Assembly (NCBI GenBank): GCA_903885855.1 | Contig: CAISKG010000134.1 | Location: 1-6,898 of the forward strand | Source: an uncultured Planctomycetaceae bacterium | GTDB lineage: Bacteria > Planctomycetota > Planctomycetia > Pirellulales > UBA1268 | DNA length: 6,898 nt | Reading direction: 5' to 3' | Position numbers and translations under genes: made by a program | Notes under the pieces: generated by a model | Database searches by the model: none | Told to the model about the DNA's origin: nothing | Seen by the model: the letters and a program-made list of their open reading frames with translations, nothing else | Shown: piece by piece, positions 1-6,260 of the stretch | Numbering within the stretch: the stretch's first letter is position 1 | How the letters are laid out: each line of letters starts with the position of its first letter

Positions 1-1
1 C

Positions 2-271
2 GCGCCGGCCCGCGCGGCGGCGCCGGCGAAGCCGAAGCGCGTGAAGACCACCGAGCGCACGATCTCCAAGAAGGCCCGCGTCGGCCGCAAGGCCATCGCC
101 GGCATCGCCCCCGCGCAGTCGACGCGCTTCGATCAGGCGGGCCAGCGATCGGCGGGGGCGGCGGCCAAGGCGGGCCGGTTCGCGGTCCAGGGCGCCACCA
201 CGCACCGCAAGGCGCACCTCGCCGCCACCGGGAAGCGCAACCAGGCGCGGCGCGACGGCCGGAAGCGCTGA
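2..271 (+). CDS. C-terminal part of a Lys/Arg/Ala-rich basic protein, 5' end probably outside the window
   Basis: The frame is open from the left edge to a TGA at 269-271 and gives about 89 residues. I do not recognise a family. The composition is strongly basic and rich in Ala, Lys and Arg. It opens with an Ala/Pro/Lys stretch (APARAAAPAKPKR), as in histone-H1-like or other nucleic-acid-binding tails. It ends in two basic clusters (GKRNQARRDGRKR) and has no hydrophobic segment or cysteine. A GTG at 41 could start a 76-residue protein, but no ribosome binding site is visible before it and the same composition continues upstream, so a truncated longer gene is more likely. It converges on the nuclease gene with only 13 bp between the stop codons. 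Nucleic-acid binding is inferred from charge alone. That the frame is really translated is likely but not certain in such GC-rich DNA. Confidence 0.55.
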   Translation, partial: APARAAAPAKPKRVKTTERTISKKARVGRKAIAGIAPAQSTRFDQAGQRSAGAAAKAGRFAVQGATTHRKAHLAATGKRNQARRDGRKR

Positions 272-284
272 GCGGGCGTCGCGA

Positions 285-1601
285 TCAGGTCGCCGGGGCC
301 TTCGCGGCGCTTTGGCGGAAATCCCAGGGGGCCACGGGGTCGGCTTGCGCCCACAGCCCGAGCCGCTGGGTGCGTGCCTGTTCCTCGAGCGCTTCCAGGG
401 CGGAGTCGCGCGAGTAGTCGGCGTAGTGCCAGGCGTTGCCGGTGGCGACCATCCGGCGGTTGACGTCGATGCCGTCGACCTGCATCCGCGCGATCCACCG
501 CCCGTAGCGATCCTTGCCGTCGTCCTGCACCGTCACCGTCTTGCCGAAGACCAGCTCCGCGAGCGACTCGCGCGCCACGCGGCCGAAATCCTGGCCCAGC
601 TCCGGGGCGTCGATCTCCGCCAGACGCACCTTCTGCTGGTCGTTGTTCTCGTCGAGGCAGGTGAGGGTGTCGCCGTCATGGACGCCGACGACGCGCCACC
701 GATGCGCGGCGGAAGGGGGAGACGCGGCTGCGGAGCGCGCCGCCGGCGGGGGCACCGTCTCCAGCGGCGGATCGACCGGTGCGGCCGGCGGCGGAGGGGC
801 CGCAGCGGCCGGCGGAGGCGCTACAGCGGCCGGCGGAGGCGTCACAGCGGGGGCCGGCGGAGGCGCGATCGCCGCCGGGGGGGCTCCCCGATCGGCGGCG
901 GCGACGGCGCCGGCCGTGCCGGCCATCACGGCCGGCGCCGCCCCGGCGAGCGCGGGGGCGAATCCATCCCCACCGGAGATGACCGGCGTGCTGCCCGGCG
1001 GCACCGACACCCATTGCGTCGGAGGCGCCGGTGCGGGGGGCGCGGGGGCCTGGAGCGGCACCGGGGCCGCGGCCGCTGCAGGGGGGGCCAACGGCTGGCC
1101 CGCCAGCGCCGGGCTGCCGGCGGGGTACTGATACGGATTCGCAGGGGCCCGCATGTAGGCGGTCGTCGTCTGGGGCATCGCCTGGATGCGGTTCACGCGG
1201 GTGGTCGATGCGGCCACCACGGGGGGACCGGCGACGAACGTGAAGGTGTAGGTGGGGGCCACGTAGACCGTCATCGGGCGGCCGTCGGCGCCGATGCCCT
1301 GGTAGGGGATGGGCTGCGGCTGCCAACCGGCCGGGATGGCGCCGCCGTGGATCACGGTGCCGGGCATGGCCCAGGCCTGCGCCAGCGGCACCGCCGCGGC
1401 GTTGGGGGGCGCGGTGGGCGGTCCGCCGCCGGCGGCCCAGGCATTGGGCGCGGCCGGTGACGGCTGGTCGGCGAGGCCGGGCCGGCCTCCCGGGGCGAGG
1501 GCGCAGGCCGCCATCGCCGACACCAGCCAGAGCCCGGCCGGGGAGGGAAACCGTCCGCTCCCGCCCCTGCGCGGGAGCGGGTGCCTGCCGTGGGGTGCCA
1601 T
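285..1601 (-). CDS. Secreted staphylococcal-nuclease-like (thermonuclease) protein with long Pro/Ala-rich spacer
   Basis: The protein has 438 residues. Residues about 301-429 form a staphylococcal nuclease fold (SNase/TNase family, Ca2+-dependent phosphodiesterases acting on DNA and RNA). All residues equivalent to the S. aureus catalytic set are visible: the second Asp of DGDT (D311), R326, D331 and E334 in RLAEIDAPE, and R368 in DRYGR. The N-terminus carries basic residues, then a hydrophobic stretch (about 22-36) and a possible cleavage site after GLA44, so export is likely. C33 in AMAAC is a weak lipobox alternative. Residues about 80-165 are Tyr/Thr/Pro-rich and unassigned. Residues about 172-195 and 240-300 are low-complexity Pro/Ala linkers. 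ATG at 1601 was chosen because AGGAGA lies six bases before it. A GTG 57 bases further upstream lacks such a site and would put 19 Arg-rich residues before the signal. The nuclease domain is certain; the substrate in vivo is unknown. Confidence 0.9.
   Translation of the reverse strand: MAPHGRHPLPRRGGSGRFPSPAGLWLVSAMAACALAPGGRPGLADQPSPAAPNAWAAGGGPPTAPPNAAAVPLAQAWAMPGTVIHGGAIPAGWQPQPIPYQGIGADGRPMTVYVAPTYTFTFVAGPPVVAASTTRVNRIQAMPQTTTAYMRAPANPYQYPAGSPALAGQPLAPPAAAAAPVPLQAPAPPAPAPPTQWVSVPPGSTPVISGGDGFAPALAGAAPAVMAGTAGAVAAADRGAPPAAIAPPPAPAVTPPPAAVAPPPAAAAPPPPAAPVDPPLETVPPPAARSAAASPPSAAHRWRVVGVHDGDTLTCLDENNDQQKVRLAEIDAPELGQDFGRVARESLAELVFGKTVTVQDDGKDRYGRWIARMQVDGIDVNRRMVATGNAWHYADYSRDSALEALEEQARTQRLGLWAQADPVAPWDFRQSAAKAPAT
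781..865. repeat. Imperfect 21-bp tandem repeats encoding the Pro/Ala linker of the nuclease
   Basis: Two adjacent 21-bp units (800-820 and 821-841) differ at only two positions. They are followed by a 24-bp variant (842-865) and preceded by a degenerate copy (781-799). The shared core reads cagcggccggcggaggcg on the plus strand. On the coding (minus) strand each unit adds about seven residues of the APPPAAV type. Repeats like this expand and contract by replication slippage, so spacer length probably varies between strains. Confidence 0.75.
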
Positions 1602-1780
1602 GCGTCGTCTCCTGCCCGGCTGCGCGGTGCGCCTCCCCACCTCTCGATCGGATGCCACGGCGACCGAGATTCACCCTGGTGTTCCGTGCGGCGGGAGGCT
1701 TGCGGGGGCCCGGGGAATCGGGTTGAACTGGGCAAGGCCCGGGCCGGGTTCCGGACCGCGCGGGCAGCCGGGAGGGCGAC
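1602..1780. other. Divergent intergenic region between nuclease and metallopeptidase genes
   Basis: These 179 bp must hold the promoters of both divergent genes. A TTGAAC at 1723-1728 could be a -35 element for the rightward gene, but no convincing -10 box follows. No clear sigma-70 pair is visible leftward either. A perfect 10-bp palindrome (ggcccgggcc, 1736-1745) is present but is easily explained by base composition. I cannot assign a specific operator. Confidence 0.4.
1608..1613 (-). promoter_or_regulatory. Ribosome binding site that sets the nuclease start
   Basis: On the minus strand the sequence is AGGAGA, then CGACGC, then ATG at 1601. This is a near-ideal Shine-Dalgarno site with good spacing. 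It favours the ATG at 1601 over the in-frame GTG at 1658, which has no purine-rich stretch at the right distance. Confidence 0.75.
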
Positions 1781-3160
1781 ATGCTGGGGAACGCGGAGGA
1801 TCCACGGGGCCGGGCGAAGGCGGGGCGGCGCCGCGCCGTGGCCCGCTGCCTGGCCGCGGCGGGAGCCGCGATCCTGCCCCGCCCCGGTCGCGCGGCGCCG
1901 CCCCGCGAAGGAATGGTCGACGTGGGGCCGATCGAGGCCGCCGCGCGGCGTGCCGGGCTGGTGGTGCACGCGGGGGAGCGCCTGGTGCTCGTCACCGACC
2001 GGCCGCCCCGCGAGGGGGACGGCGTGCCCGGCTTGCCGGGCGTGTTCGACGAGGCCTTCGCGGCATGGTGCGCGCACTACGGCCTCGCCGACACCGCCGC
2101 CCACGGCTGGCGCGCCTGCGGGATGCTGATGTCCGATCGCGATCGCTTCCGCGCCGCCGGCCTCCTCCCCGCCGACGGATCGATTCCCGACTTCGCCAAC
2201 GGCTTCTGCGACCGCAACCGCTTCTGGCTCGACGACCAGTCGAACCCCGCCTACCGGCGCCATCTGCTCCTCCACGAAGGGGTCCACGCCTTCACGTTCA
2301 CCCTGCGCCGTCTGGCTGCGCCGAGCTGGTACACCGAGGGGATCGCCGAACTGCTCGCCACCCACCGCCTCGACGAGGGACGCTTCGTCGCCACGCCCAT
2401 CCCCAAGCGTGCCGGCGACGTCGAGCAGCTCGGGCGCATCGAGGTCATCCGCCGGCTCCGCGCCGGCGCCGCGTGCCCGGGGCTGCCCGAGGTCTTCGCC
2501 ACGCCCCCCTCGCCCCGCCACGACATCCCCGCCTACGCCGCGAGCTGGGCGGCGGTGGCGCTGTTGTCGCTCCATCCCGCCCACGCCCCGGCGTTCCGCG
2601 CGCTCGAGGCCGGGCCGCTCGACGCCCGGCTCGACGAGCGTCTCGCGGCGCTCGCCGGCTGGGACGCCCCCCGGGCGGAGCGGGATTTCGACGCCTTCAC
2701 CGACGAGATCGACTACGGCTTCGACTTCGCGCGCAGCGCCATCGACTGGTCCGCCGGCCAGCCTCTCGCCGGCCGGGTGCGGGTGGCGGTGGCGGCCGAC
2801 CGGGGGTGGCAGTCCACCGGGGTGGCCTGCCGGCGCGGCGAGGCGGTCGAATTCGCCGCCGTCGGCCGGGCGGGGGTCGGGCGGGCGGGGGACACCGCGC
2901 TCGAGAGCACGGCGGAGGGAATCTCGCTCCGCTGGTACCGTGGTCGCCCCGTGGGGCGTCTGCTCCTGGCGCAGTGGGGGGCGCCCGCCGGGGGCGGCCG
3001 GCCGCGTTTCGGGGTCCTCGGCGAGGGGTCGCGCGGGATCGTCGTGGCCCCCGACGACGGCGTCCTCCACGCCAAGCTCAACGCGCCTCCGGGATCGCTG
3101 CCGGAGCACGCCGGGGCCCTCGAACTGCACCTCCGCCCCGCCGTCGCCGGCGCGCGTTGA
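1781..3160 (+). CDS. Putative exported zinc metallopeptidase (HExxH, planctomycete type) with LecA-like C-terminal domain
   Basis: The protein has 459 residues. ATG is preceded by GGAGG at 1771-1775, five bases away. The N-terminus has an arginine cluster before a short Ala-rich stretch (GRRRAVARCLAAAGAAI, 15-31), suggesting Tat or Sec export, though the hydrophobic part is weak. The core (about 65-320) has HEGVH at 165-169, a gluzincin-type zinc site, and a downstream WYTEGIAE (183-190) whose E186 would be the third ligand. This order matches MA-clan peptidases and, from memory, a DUF1570-like family expanded in planctomycetes, with accompanying motifs such as GLLPADGS and RRHLLLHEG. Residues about 330-452 look like a beta domain resembling the PA-IL/LecA galactose-binding lectin. 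Its calcium-site residues seem poorly kept. Proteolysis is predicted from the motif only; substrates are unknown. The next gene is on the same strand 82 bp downstream, so co-transcription is possible. Confidence 0.8.
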   Translation: MLGNAEDPRGRAKAGRRRAVARCLAAAGAAILPRPGRAAPPREGMVDVGPIEAAARRAGLVVHAGERLVLVTDRPPREGDGVPGLPGVFDEAFAAWCAHYGLADTAAHGWRACGMLMSDRDRFRAAGLLPADGSIPDFANGFCDRNRFWLDDQSNPAYRRHLLLHEGVHAFTFTLRRLAAPSWYTEGIAELLATHRLDEGRFVATPIPKRAGDVEQLGRIEVIRRLRAGAACPGLPEVFATPPSPRHDIPAYAASWAAVALLSLHPAHAPAFRALEAGPLDARLDERLAALAGWDAPRAERDFDAFTDEIDYGFDFARSAIDWSAGQPLAGRVRVAVAADRGWQSTGVACRRGEAVEFAAVGRAGVGRAGDTALESTAEGISLRWYRGRPVGRLLLAQWGAPAGGGRPRFGVLGEGSRGIVVAPDDGVLHAKLNAPPGSLPEHAGALELHLRPAVAGAR

Positions 3161-3242
3161 AGGGGGGCGCGGAGTGTGGCAGGTTGTGCCGTCCGCCGTG
3201 GATCCCGTCCGCCCGCTCCCTCCGTCGCCCCCGCGATCTCCC

Positions 3243-4334
3243 ATGCATCCCCTTCCGCCGCTCCCGCGCCGCACGTTCGGACTGTCGCTCCTGGCCGCGA
3301 TCGCCGCCACGCCGGCGCCGGCCGCCGCCGCGCCGCGCCGGCGCGGCATCCCGCTCGGCTTCGACAACTTCGCCGTCCGCGCCATGGGATGGAACGCCCG
3401 GCAGCTGGTCGACCATGCGGCCGAGCTCGGCTGCGACGCCGTGTTCATCACCGACTTCGGCCCCTTCGAGGGGCGCACCGATTCCGCCGCGCTCGCCGAG
3501 ACGGCCCGCCATGCGGCCGACCGAGGGGTGCGCCTGGAGCTGGGCAGCTGGAGCATCTGCCCCTCCTCCGCCACCTTTCGTGCCGATTGGGGCAGCGCCG
3601 AAGAGCACCTGGCGCTCGGCATCCGCATGGCGCGCGACCTGGGGGCGAAGGCCTTCCGGGTGATTCTCGGCAACCATCAGGACCGGCTCGGCGCGGGGGG
3701 CATCGAGGCCCGGATCGCCGACACCGTCAAGGTGCTCCGCGCCTGCCGCGGCCGGGCGCTCGACGCGGGGGTGAAGGTGGCGGTGGAGAACCACGCCGGC
3801 GACCTGCACTCGCGCGAGCTCGCGGCGCTGGTCGCCGAGGCGGGGCCCGATTTCGTGGGGGTGAACTTCGACTCCGGCAACGCCCTGTGGACGCTCGAGG
3901 ATCCGCTCGCGGCGCTCGAGACGCTCGCGCCGCACGTCCTCACCACGAGCCTGCGCGACGGCCAGGTGTGGCCGAGCGAACGCGGCTACACCGTGCAATG
4001 GACGGCGATGGGGGAGGGGTGCGTCGATCTGCCGGCGTTCTTCGACCACTTCGAGCGCCACTGCCCCGGTGTGGTGGTGAACGTGGAGACGATCTCCGGC
4101 TTCGCCCGCGAGCTGCCCTGCCTGGACGCGGCGTTCTGGGACGCCTTCCCGGCGATGCCCGCCGCCGACTTCGCACGCTACGTGGCGCTGGCCCGGCGCG
4201 GCCGGCCGATCGATCCCTTCCAGCCACCCGACGGCGAGGCCCGCAAGGCCGCCGAGCAGGCCTACCAGCTCGACGACCTGGCGCGCAGCATCCGCCACTG
4301 CCGCGAGGTGCTCGGCCTCGGGCTCCGCGTCTGA
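3243..4334 (+). CDS. Tat-exported sugar phosphate isomerase/epimerase-like TIM barrel protein
   Basis: The protein has 363 residues. The N-terminus has a clear twin-arginine motif (PRRTFGLSLLAAIAA, 8-22) and an Ala-rich cleavage region near residue 30, so a folded protein is probably exported to the periplasm. Residues about 35-315 form an AP-endonuclease-2-type TIM barrel, the fold of xylose/hydroxypyruvate isomerases and ketose epimerases. Likely metal ligands are E182 in VAVENHAGD, D210 in GVNFDSGNA and E282 in VNVETISG. The usual histidine of the H-x-K-D strand appears as serine (S236 in TTSLRDG). The substrate cannot be read from sequence. No ribosome binding site is visible before ATG 3243. 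It is preferred because it places the Tat motif correctly; an in-frame GTG at 3198 also lacks one. The 82 bp upstream show no clear promoter. Isomerase activity is inferred, and a non-catalytic or altered role is possible. Confidence 0.85.
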   Translation: MHPLPPLPRRTFGLSLLAAIAATPAPAAAAPRRRGIPLGFDNFAVRAMGWNARQLVDHAAELGCDAVFITDFGPFEGRTDSAALAETARHAADRGVRLELGSWSICPSSATFRADWGSAEEHLALGIRMARDLGAKAFRVILGNHQDRLGAGGIEARIADTVKVLRACRGRALDAGVKVAVENHAGDLHSRELAALVAEAGPDFVGVNFDSGNALWTLEDPLAALETLAPHVLTTSLRDGQVWPSERGYTVQWTAMGEGCVDLPAFFDHFERHCPGVVVNVETISGFARELPCLDAAFWDAFPAMPAADFARYVALARRGRPIDPFQPPDGEARKAAEQAYQLDDLARSIRHCREVLGLGLRV

Positions 4335-4342
4335 CGGCCCCG

Positions 4343-4361
4343 CCCCGCCGGGCGGCCGGGG
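4343..4361. terminator. GC-rich hairpin between convergent genes, possible bidirectional terminator
   Basis: The 28 bp between the convergent stop codons contain CCCCGCC, a GGGC loop, then GGC, one bulged C, and GGGG. That gives a seven-pair stem. There is no T-tract on either side, so it is not a classical intrinsic terminator. Its placement exactly between two converging genes supports a role in ending or insulating transcription, but chance pairing in GC-rich DNA cannot be excluded. Confidence 0.4.
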
Positions 4362-4362
4362 A

Positions 4363-5859
4363 TCAGCCGGCGTGGAGGGCGAACTCGCCCGCGGCCACGC
4401 TGGGCAGGTTCGTCTGCCCCATCAGCCACAGGTCGATCGACCGCGCCGCCTCGCGCCCCTCGTGGATCGCCCACACCACCAGCGACTGCCCGCGGCGCAT
4501 GTCGCCGGCGGCGAACACGCCGTCGCGGCTGGTGCGGTAGTCGGCCCCGGCCCGGACGTTCCCGCGGGGATCGAGTTCGAGGCCGAGTTCCTGGATGGCG
4601 CCCTTCTTCTCCGGTCCCACGAAGCCCATCGCCAACAGCGCCAGCTGGCAGGGCCATTCCTCCTCGCTGCCGGGCACCTCGCGGAACTTGAAGCCCCCGC
4701 CGGCGGGGTCGTTGTACCACTCGATGCGCACGGTCTTGAGGGCGCGGAGCCGCCCCTGCTCGTCGCCGAGGAACTCCTTGGTGAGGATGCACCACTCGCG
4801 GCGGCAGCCCTCCTCGTGGGAGGTGCTGGTGCGGAGGATCACGGGCCACTGCGGCCAGGGGGTGCCCGAGGGGCGCTCGTCGCGGCGCGGGTAGGGCCCC
4901 ACGTCGGGCGGCTTGGGCAGGAGCTCGAACTGCACCAGCGACCGGGCCCCCTGGCGGTTGCTCGTGCCGTCGCAGTCGCTGCCGGTGTCGCCGCCGCCGA
5001 TCACGATCACGTCCTTGCCTTCGGCGACGATCTGGCCGGCCACCTCGTCGCCGGCGACGCGCTTGTTCTGCTGCGGCAGGAACTCCATCGCGTAGTGCAC
5101 CCCCTCGAGCTCCCGTCCCGGGACGGGGAGGTCGCGGGCCAGCGTCGAGCCGCCGGCCAGGAGGAGCGCGTCGTAGTCGCGGGTCAGCTGCTCGGCGGAG
5201 ACGTCCTTGCCGACGTCCACGCCGCAGCGGAACTCGATCCCCTCCTCCTCCATCTGGCGCACGCGCCGCCAGACGCGGCTCTTCTCCAGCTTGAAGTCGG
5301 GGATGCCGTACATCAGCAGCCCGCCCGGGCGGTCGGCGCGCTCGAAGACGGTCACGTGATGGCCGGCCCGGTTGAGCTGCTGCGCCGCCGCCAGCCCCGC
5401 CGGGCCGCTCCCCACCACCGCCACGCGCTTGCCCGTCCGCTCTGCCGGCGGCTGCGGCACGATCCAGCCCTCGTCGAAGGCCCGGTCGGCGATCGTCATC
5501 TCGATCTGCTTGATGGCCACCGGATCGGCGTTGATCCCCAGCACGCAGGCCGCCTCGCACGGCGCCGGGCAGACCCGGCCGGTGAACTCGGGGAAGTTGT
5601 TGGTGGCGTGGAGGCGCTGCGCGGCCTCGTGCCACTGCCCGCGGTACACCAGGTCGTTGAAGTCGGGGATGATGTTCCCCAGGGGGCAGCCGGTGTGGCA
5701 GAAGGGCACGCCGCAGTCCATGCAGCGCGCGCCCTGCGTGCGCACCTCCTCGGGGGGGAGGATGGTGAGGAATTCGTGGTAGTGGCGCACGCGCTCGGCC
5801 GCCGGCTCCTTGCCGGAGATGCGCCGCTCGTGCTTCATGAATCCGCGCGGATCACCCAT
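4363..5859 (-). CDS. gltD: Glutamate synthase (NADPH) small subunit GltD
   Basis: The full-length protein has 498 residues. The small (beta) subunit of glutamate synthase oxidises NADPH via FAD and passes electrons to GltB, which makes two glutamates from glutamine and 2-oxoglutarate. The N-terminal ferredoxin-like domain has C46, C49, C54 and C58 (CMDCGVPFCHTGCP) and C97, C101 and C105 (CPAPCEAAC), the ligands of two 4Fe-4S clusters. The FAD site is GSGPAG (150-155). The NADPH-binding Rossmann motif is GGGDTG (288-293). A second FAD-contacting segment is GVFAAGDMRRGQS (447-459). The start is supported by the conserved MGDPRGFM opening and by GGAGGAGA ending just upstream inside gltB. It overlaps gltB by 8 bp, which implies translational coupling. 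A cytosolic enzyme of ammonia assimilation. Homologous NAD(P)H-dependent oxidoreductase subunits exist, but the gltB neighbour settles the identity. Confidence 0.97.
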   Translation of the reverse strand: MGDPRGFMKHERRISGKEPAAERVRHYHEFLTILPPEEVRTQGARCMDCGVPFCHTGCPLGNIIPDFNDLVYRGQWHEAAQRLHATNNFPEFTGRVCPAPCEAACVLGINADPVAIKQIEMTIADRAFDEGWIVPQPPAERTGKRVAVVGSGPAGLAAAQQLNRAGHHVTVFERADRPGGLLMYGIPDFKLEKSRVWRRVRQMEEEGIEFRCGVDVGKDVSAEQLTRDYDALLLAGGSTLARDLPVPGRELEGVHYAMEFLPQQNKRVAGDEVAGQIVAEGKDVIVIGGGDTGSDCDGTSNRQGARSLVQFELLPKPPDVGPYPRRDERPSGTPWPQWPVILRTSTSHEEGCRREWCILTKEFLGDEQGRLRALKTVRIEWYNDPAGGGFKFREVPGSEEEWPCQLALLAMGFVGPEKKGAIQELGLELDPRGNVRAGADYRTSRDGVFAAGDMRRGQSLVVWAIHEGREAARSIDLWLMGQTNLPSVAAGEFALHAG

Positions 5860-5873
5860 GGACCTTCTCCTCC
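5852..5873 (-). promoter_or_regulatory. gltB-gltD overlap with embedded ribosome binding site
   Basis: On the minus strand GGAGGAGAAGGTCC precedes the gltD ATG (5859-5857). The gltB stop TGA lies at 5854-5852, so the genes share the eight bases ATGGGTGA. The gltD ribosome binding site is inside the last gltB codons. Ribosomes finishing gltB can restart directly on gltD, a usual way to keep the two subunits in balance. Confidence 0.85.
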
Positions 5874-6260
5874 GTCCGACGAGCCTCGTCCCGTTCCCGT
5901 TCCTGCACCTTGGCCAGTTCCGCGAGCGCCCGCTTGTAGTCGGTGGGCATCACCTTGACGAAGCGCTCCCGTTCCCGCGCCCAGCCGTCGAGGATCGACC
6001 GGCCGCGGGTGCTGCCCGTGTGTTCGACGTGGCGCTCGATCCGGCCGCGGACGTACTCCGCGTCGCCGTCGTCGAGCGGCTCGAGCTCCACCATCTCCGT
6101 GTTCACCAGCGCCGGGAAGCGCCCGGCCGGATCCCACACGTAGGCGATCCCGCCGCTCATGCCGGCGGCGAAATTGCGCCCCGTGTCGCCGAGGATCACC
6201 GCACGGCCGCCGGTCATGTACTCGCAGCCGTGGTCGCCGACGCCCTCCACGACCGCCTCG
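5852..6260 (-). CDS. gltB: Glutamate synthase large subunit GltB, C-terminal fragment (broken at the fold-back junction)
   Basis: From about 6259 down to the TGA at 5854-5852 the minus strand encodes the GltB C-terminus. It starts at EAVVEGVGDHGCEYMTGG, runs through DTGRNFAAGMSGG and AYVWD, and ends in a basic/acidic tail. These match, from memory, the end of the alpha-subunit C-terminal right-handed beta helix (GxGxG domain) and tail of bacterial GltB. Upstream of about 6260 the same frame stays open to 6853, but its translation is not GltB-like (antisense of the gltB copy on the other strand) and should not be annotated. The preceding GltB residues lie instead on the plus strand at about 6251-6898. 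The gene continues directly into gltD. A full GltB is about 1500 residues, so the glutaminase and FMN/3Fe-4S synthase domains are outside this window. Confidence 0.92.
6185..6260 (-). repeat. Left arm of a perfect 76-bp inverted repeat in gltB
   Basis: This arm is the exact reverse complement of 6823-6898, as read by eye base by base. The match stops at 6261, where a replaces the expected g. It carries the gltB codons for EAVVEGVGDHGCEYMTGG and the residues that follow, on the minus strand. Confidence 0.95.

Noticed and set aside
1601..1658. GTG at 1658 as the nuclease start
   Set aside because: It has no Shine-Dalgarno sequence and would add 19 Arg-rich residues ahead of the signal peptide. 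ATG at 1601 has AGGAGA at ideal spacing.
1736..1745. Perfect palindrome ggcccgggcc in the divergent intergenic region as an operator
   Set aside because: Ten-base G/C palindromes are expected often at this base composition. There is no second copy or flanking symmetry to support protein binding.
676..1995. Long open frame on the minus strand across the nuclease gene and the divergent promoter region
   Set aside because: It is a frame-shifted shadow in stop-poor, GC-rich DNA. Its translation is Arg/Pro/Ala-rich without any recognisable motif, while the overlapping frame encodes an intact SNase domain.
1309..3663. Very long plus- and minus-strand open frames across the metallopeptidase gene
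   Set aside because: Their translations are low-complexity and Arg-rich and cross real gene boundaries. The frame of 1781-3160 carries HExxH, a good ribosome binding site and coherent domain structure.
4372..5958. 528-codon plus-strand open frame antisense to gltD
   Set aside because: gltD in the opposite strand is unambiguous (both cysteine clusters, FAD and NADPH motifs). The antisense translation is Ala/Leu/His/Arg-rich and resembles no family.
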